Of a stretch of 8,240 nt of DNA, positions 6,140 through 8,240 are shown piece by piece (position 1 is the first letter of the stretch; each line of letters begins with the position of its first letter). Below the pieces are notes generated by a model. It was not told the DNA's origin, did no database searches, and was given only the letters and a program-made list of their open reading frames with translations. The position numbers were made by a program, and so were the translations under genes. Source of the stretch: JACCZX01 sp040003315 (GTDB lineage: Bacteria; Pseudomonadota; Gammaproteobacteria; Burkholderiales; Burkholderiaceae_F); the NCBI GenBank assembly GCA_040003315.1, contig JBDUCU010000121.1:1-8240 (forward strand), given 5' to 3'.

Positions 6140-7203
6140 CGGCTTTCGGACCGGACCGGCGCATGCCATCCGGCAGCCAGCTCGATTGCAGGGGTGGGGC
6201 GCACAACATAACTGCGGACGGCGCCAGCTTCAAAGTAAACGCGTGACAGCATCTCGGCCAGCACGCCGGTCAAGATCATCTGAAAGCCGGCAAGGAGCCC
6301 GAACAGCCCCACGAAAAGCAACGGCCTGGTCCCGATGTCGGCGCCTTGCGCAAACTTCAGCCAGGCCAAATAGAGCAGCGGGAAGATGGACGTGATGCAC
6401 ACAGCGACTCCCAGCCCACCGAAAAAATGTCCCGGCCGCGCGCGGAAGCGCATGAAGAACACAACCGAAAGAAGATCGAGCAGCACACCGAGCGTGCGCG
6501 ACAGCCCGTACTTCGATACGCCGAGCAAACGCGGATGGTGCCGCACCGGTTCTTCCGCGATACGGCGCGGCGAGGTCACCATCGCCAGCCACGCCGGTAT
6601 GAACCGGTGCATTTCGCCGTACAGGCGCACGTTGCGCAAAACGCTGGTGCGAAACGCCTTCAAGCTGCAACCGTAATCGCGCAAGCGGACACCGGTGAAG
6701 CGGCCGATCAGGCGATTCGCGATCAACGAAGGCACTTTGCGCAGCCAGAAACCGTCCTGGCGATCGCGGCGCCATCCGGCCACGCAGTCGAGGTCTTCCA
6801 GCAGCAGTCTTTCAACCAAGCGCGGGATATCTTTTGGATCGTTCTGCAGATCGCCGTCCAGGGTCACGATGACGTCGCCGCGCGCCGCATCGACACCTGC
6901 CTGCATCGCCGCGGTCTGCTTGAAATTGCGCATTAACTCTACGACCCTGACGTGCGGCCCGCACCGAGCCGCGGCTGCCGATGCGCGCAGTGTGGTGTCG
7001 TCGGTACTGCCATCGTCGACCAGCACAAGCTCCCAAGGATGTGGATAGTCGGACAACGCCTGGGCGATCGAATCGACCAGCGGCCCGACGCTCTCAGCTT
7101 CGTTATAAAGCGGGACCACAACTGACAGGTGGTGAGGCGGATTCGCCGGACCGACCACGTTTCGCGCAGCGAGCGCAACCGGTGCCTGCGGCATGACGAT
7201 CAT
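6136..7203 (-). CDS. GT2 polyprenyl-phosphate glycosyltransferase (DPM1/ArnC/GtrB-like)
   Basis: This 355-residue enzyme has a cytoplasmic GT-A domain followed by two membrane helices (about 260-282 and 296-318), the layout of ArnC, GtrB and dolichol-phosphate-mannose synthase relatives. Visible motifs are VPLYNEAESV (30-39), the nucleotide-binding DDGSTDDT (63-70), the metal-binding DGDLQNDP (116-123), DYGCSLKAFR (176-185) and HHPRLLGVSKYG (222-233). It should transfer a sugar from a nucleotide donor to undecaprenyl phosphate on the inner leaflet; which sugar is unknown. The ATG at 7203 forms an ATGA overlap with the stop of the flippase-like gene. A second in-frame ATG three codons on is possible but loses this overlap. 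Its own TGA overlaps the GT39 start in the same way. The tail after the second helix is about 35 residues and not recognised. Confidence 0.93.
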   Translation of the reverse strand: MIVMPQAPVALAARNVVGPANPPHHLSVVVPLYNEAESVGPLVDSIAQALSDYPHPWELVLVDDGSTDDTTLRASAAAARCGPHVRVVELMRNFKQTAAMQAGVDAARGDVIVTLDGDLQNDPKDIPRLVERLLLEDLDCVAGWRRDRQDGFWLRKVPSLIANRLIGRFTGVRLRDYGCSLKAFRTSVLRNVRLYGEMHRFIPAWLAMVTSPRRIAEEPVRHHPRLLGVSKYGLSRTLGVLLDLLSVVFFMRFRARPGHFFGGLGVAVCITSIFPLLYLAWLKFAQGADIGTRPLLFVGLFGLLAGFQMILTGVLAEMLSRVYFEAGAVRSYVVRPTPAIELAAGWHAPVRSESR

Positions 7204-8117
7204 GGCGTGCTGGAAGCCGCAGATGCCGCCAGCGTCCCCCGCGGCAGCAGCAACGCGAGTGCTCCGGCCACCACCGAACTGGCGATGACCAGCACGTGAG
7301 TGGCGAGCGCTGCCGATAGCAGAGTCGCCAAGCTAGCTGACGAAGCCTGCATCGAAGCCTTCGCGCCAAGCGCCACTCCGGCCTCGTAAGTACCGAAGCC
7401 CGCCATGCCCTGCACCGGCAGGAACGCAGCCGCCTCTCCGCCAAGCGCAGCAATCGACGATGCCTCCAGTGACATCGATGTCAAGTCGTGCAGCAGCCAC
7501 GCGATCGCGGTGAGTTTCAGTGCCCAATTCGCCGCGCACCACAGCCATGTGCGCCACGGACTCGCAGTCGCGCGCGCCAACGCGTCGCGCCAACGACCCT
7601 CCGTCACCGCACTTCGCTGCGGCGCGTGCGCCCAGCGCAAGACCGCCGCCAATACCGTGACCAGAGCGACAATGCCGAAGACACGCAGCGGCCATTCGAA
7701 ATCGGGCCATGCGATCAATGCAATCACTGCGACAATACTGGCGTCCTGAATTCGGAGCCACGCGAGCGTCACCAGTCCGCGATGAAGCGGGATTCGCAGC
7801 TCGCGTGCCATCAACAGCGGCAACGCGGCCTCGCCGGCGCGAAACGGCATGATATTGACCGACATGTTGTGCAAAAGAATGATGCGCAGACAGTCGCGCA
7901 GACGCACAGGCCACTGGCTGCGCAGCTCTTCATAAAGCCGCATGGCTCTGAACAAGTAGCTGATGAGCAACGCAGCGACCACACCAACAATTGTCCGCGA
8001 ATCCACCTCAGCAACAATACGGCCCATAGCGTGCAGGTCGATGATGCGCACGATCCAGACCAGCAGAACCGCCGTTAGCAGCACCACTGCGACGCGCACC
8101 CACCACACAGACTTCAT
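7200..8117 (-). CDS. Flippase-like integral membrane protein (LPG_synthase_TM / UPF0104 family)
   Basis: This is a 305-residue protein with about seven or eight hydrophobic segments. It belongs to the family related to the N-terminal flippase domain of MprF and to archaeal AglD-type membrane domains. Family hallmarks are NMSVNIMPFRAGEAALPLL (84-102) and PVQGMAGFGTYEAG (234-247). The soluble lysyl-transferase domain of MprF is absent, so it is not a lysylphosphatidylglycerol synthase despite the family name. Next to a polyprenyl-phosphate sugar synthase, it could move the charged lipid to the outer leaflet, taking the place of ArnE/ArnF. That is inference from family and context. It is the first gene of the minus-strand envelope block, 74 bp after tRNA-Val, and overlaps the GT2 start by ATGA. 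The N-terminal helix starts almost at once (WWVRVAVVLLTAVLLVWIV). Shine-Dalgarno is weak. Confidence 0.85.
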   Translation of the reverse strand: MKSVWWVRVAVVLLTAVLLVWIVRIIDLHAMGRIVAEVDSRTIVGVVAALLISYLFRAMRLYEELRSQWPVRLRDCLRIILLHNMSVNIMPFRAGEAALPLLMARELRIPLHRGLVTLAWLRIQDASIVAVIALIAWPDFEWPLRVFGIVALVTVLAAVLRWAHAPQRSAVTEGRWRDALARATASPWRTWLWCAANWALKLTAIAWLLHDLTSMSLEASSIAALGGEAAAFLPVQGMAGFGTYEAGVALGAKASMQASSASLATLLSAALATHVLVIASSVVAGALALLLPRGTLAASAASSTP

Positions 8118-8191
8118 TGCGTCACTTTACTCATGCTTGAGTTTCTGCGCTGAGCGTCTTGCCAACTCGCATCGCCTCACTCGCAGTCGCG

Positions 8192-8240
8192 TGGTGGGTG
8201 GTACAGGGTTCGAACCTGTGACCCCTGCCGTGTGAAGGCA
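8192..8240 (-). tRNA. tRNA-Val(CAC), 5' part cut off by window edge
   Basis: Read on the minus strand from 8240, the anticodon arm is TGCC-TTCACAC-GGCA with anticodon CAC at 8232-8234, which reads GTG valine codons. A variable loop and a T-arm ACAGG-TTCGAAC-CCTGT follow. The 3' acceptor strand is ACCACCC with discriminator A, and the CCA end is encoded (8194-8192). The acceptor predicts a 5' GGGTGGT beyond the window. Discriminator A and a GGGT-type acceptor agree with bacterial tRNA-Val. No intrinsic terminator is obvious between its end and the flippase-like gene 74 bp on. Confidence 0.93.

Noticed and set aside
8129..8142. ACTCA/TGAGT hairpin followed by TTT on the plus strand
   Set aside because: The stem is only 5 bp and the T-run three bases. 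In the plus direction there is no gene to terminate, and on the minus strand no U-run follows.
8192..8240. Reading the right-end tRNA as tRNA-Glu because of its CTGCC/GGCAG-like anticodon stem
   Set aside because: The seven-base loop is TTCACAC, which places CAC rather than TTC at the anticodon, and the 3' end ACCACCC-A-CCA fits valine.

Overview
This GC-rich window looks like a conserved chromosomal segment of a proteobacterium, most likely gamma and less likely beta. The evidence is the high-GC codon use, a tRNA-Ala(GGC) of enterobacterial type close to gltX, and Gram-negative envelope glycosyltransferase families. I cannot name the genus. I see no insertion sequence, prophage gene, CRISPR array or rRNA.

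Layout: A truncated tRNA-Ala(GGC) on the minus strand opens the window, with a good -10 box and a GC-rich discriminator. A small VOC/glyoxalase-fold protein (minus) and a LuxR-type regulator (plus) follow, transcribed divergently from a 90-bp region that holds a perfect 10-bp palindrome. The regulator converges on gltX (glutamyl-tRNA synthetase, minus), and the two stop codons share one CTAG palindrome. From gltX to the right end every gene is on the minus strand. In transcription order these are a flippase-like membrane protein, a polyprenyl-phosphate glycosyltransferase (GT2), an ArnT/PMT-like glycosyltransferase (GT39), a PAP2 phosphatase, a transglutaminase-like protein and gltX. A truncated tRNA-Val(CAC) with an encoded CCA lies 74 bp upstream of the first of these genes.

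How the genes may work together: The four envelope genes are tightly packed. Two junctions are ATGA stop/start overlaps, and the third is an overlap whose length depends on the PAP2 start. Their families suggest one pathway: the GT2 enzyme charges a polyprenyl phosphate with a sugar in the cytoplasm, the flippase-like protein could move it across the membrane, the GT39 enzyme transfers the sugar to a periplasmic acceptor, and the PAP2 protein dephosphorylates a lipid. This resembles ArnC/ArnT-type lipid A modification, but with a different candidate flippase and no sugar-nucleotide genes in view. The acceptor and the sugar are unknown. A 45-nt stem-loop after the PAP2 gene separates this block from the transglutaminase-gltX pair.

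Nothing here is clearly a new system. The best candidate for follow-up is the compact charge-flip-transfer-dephosphorylate cassette.
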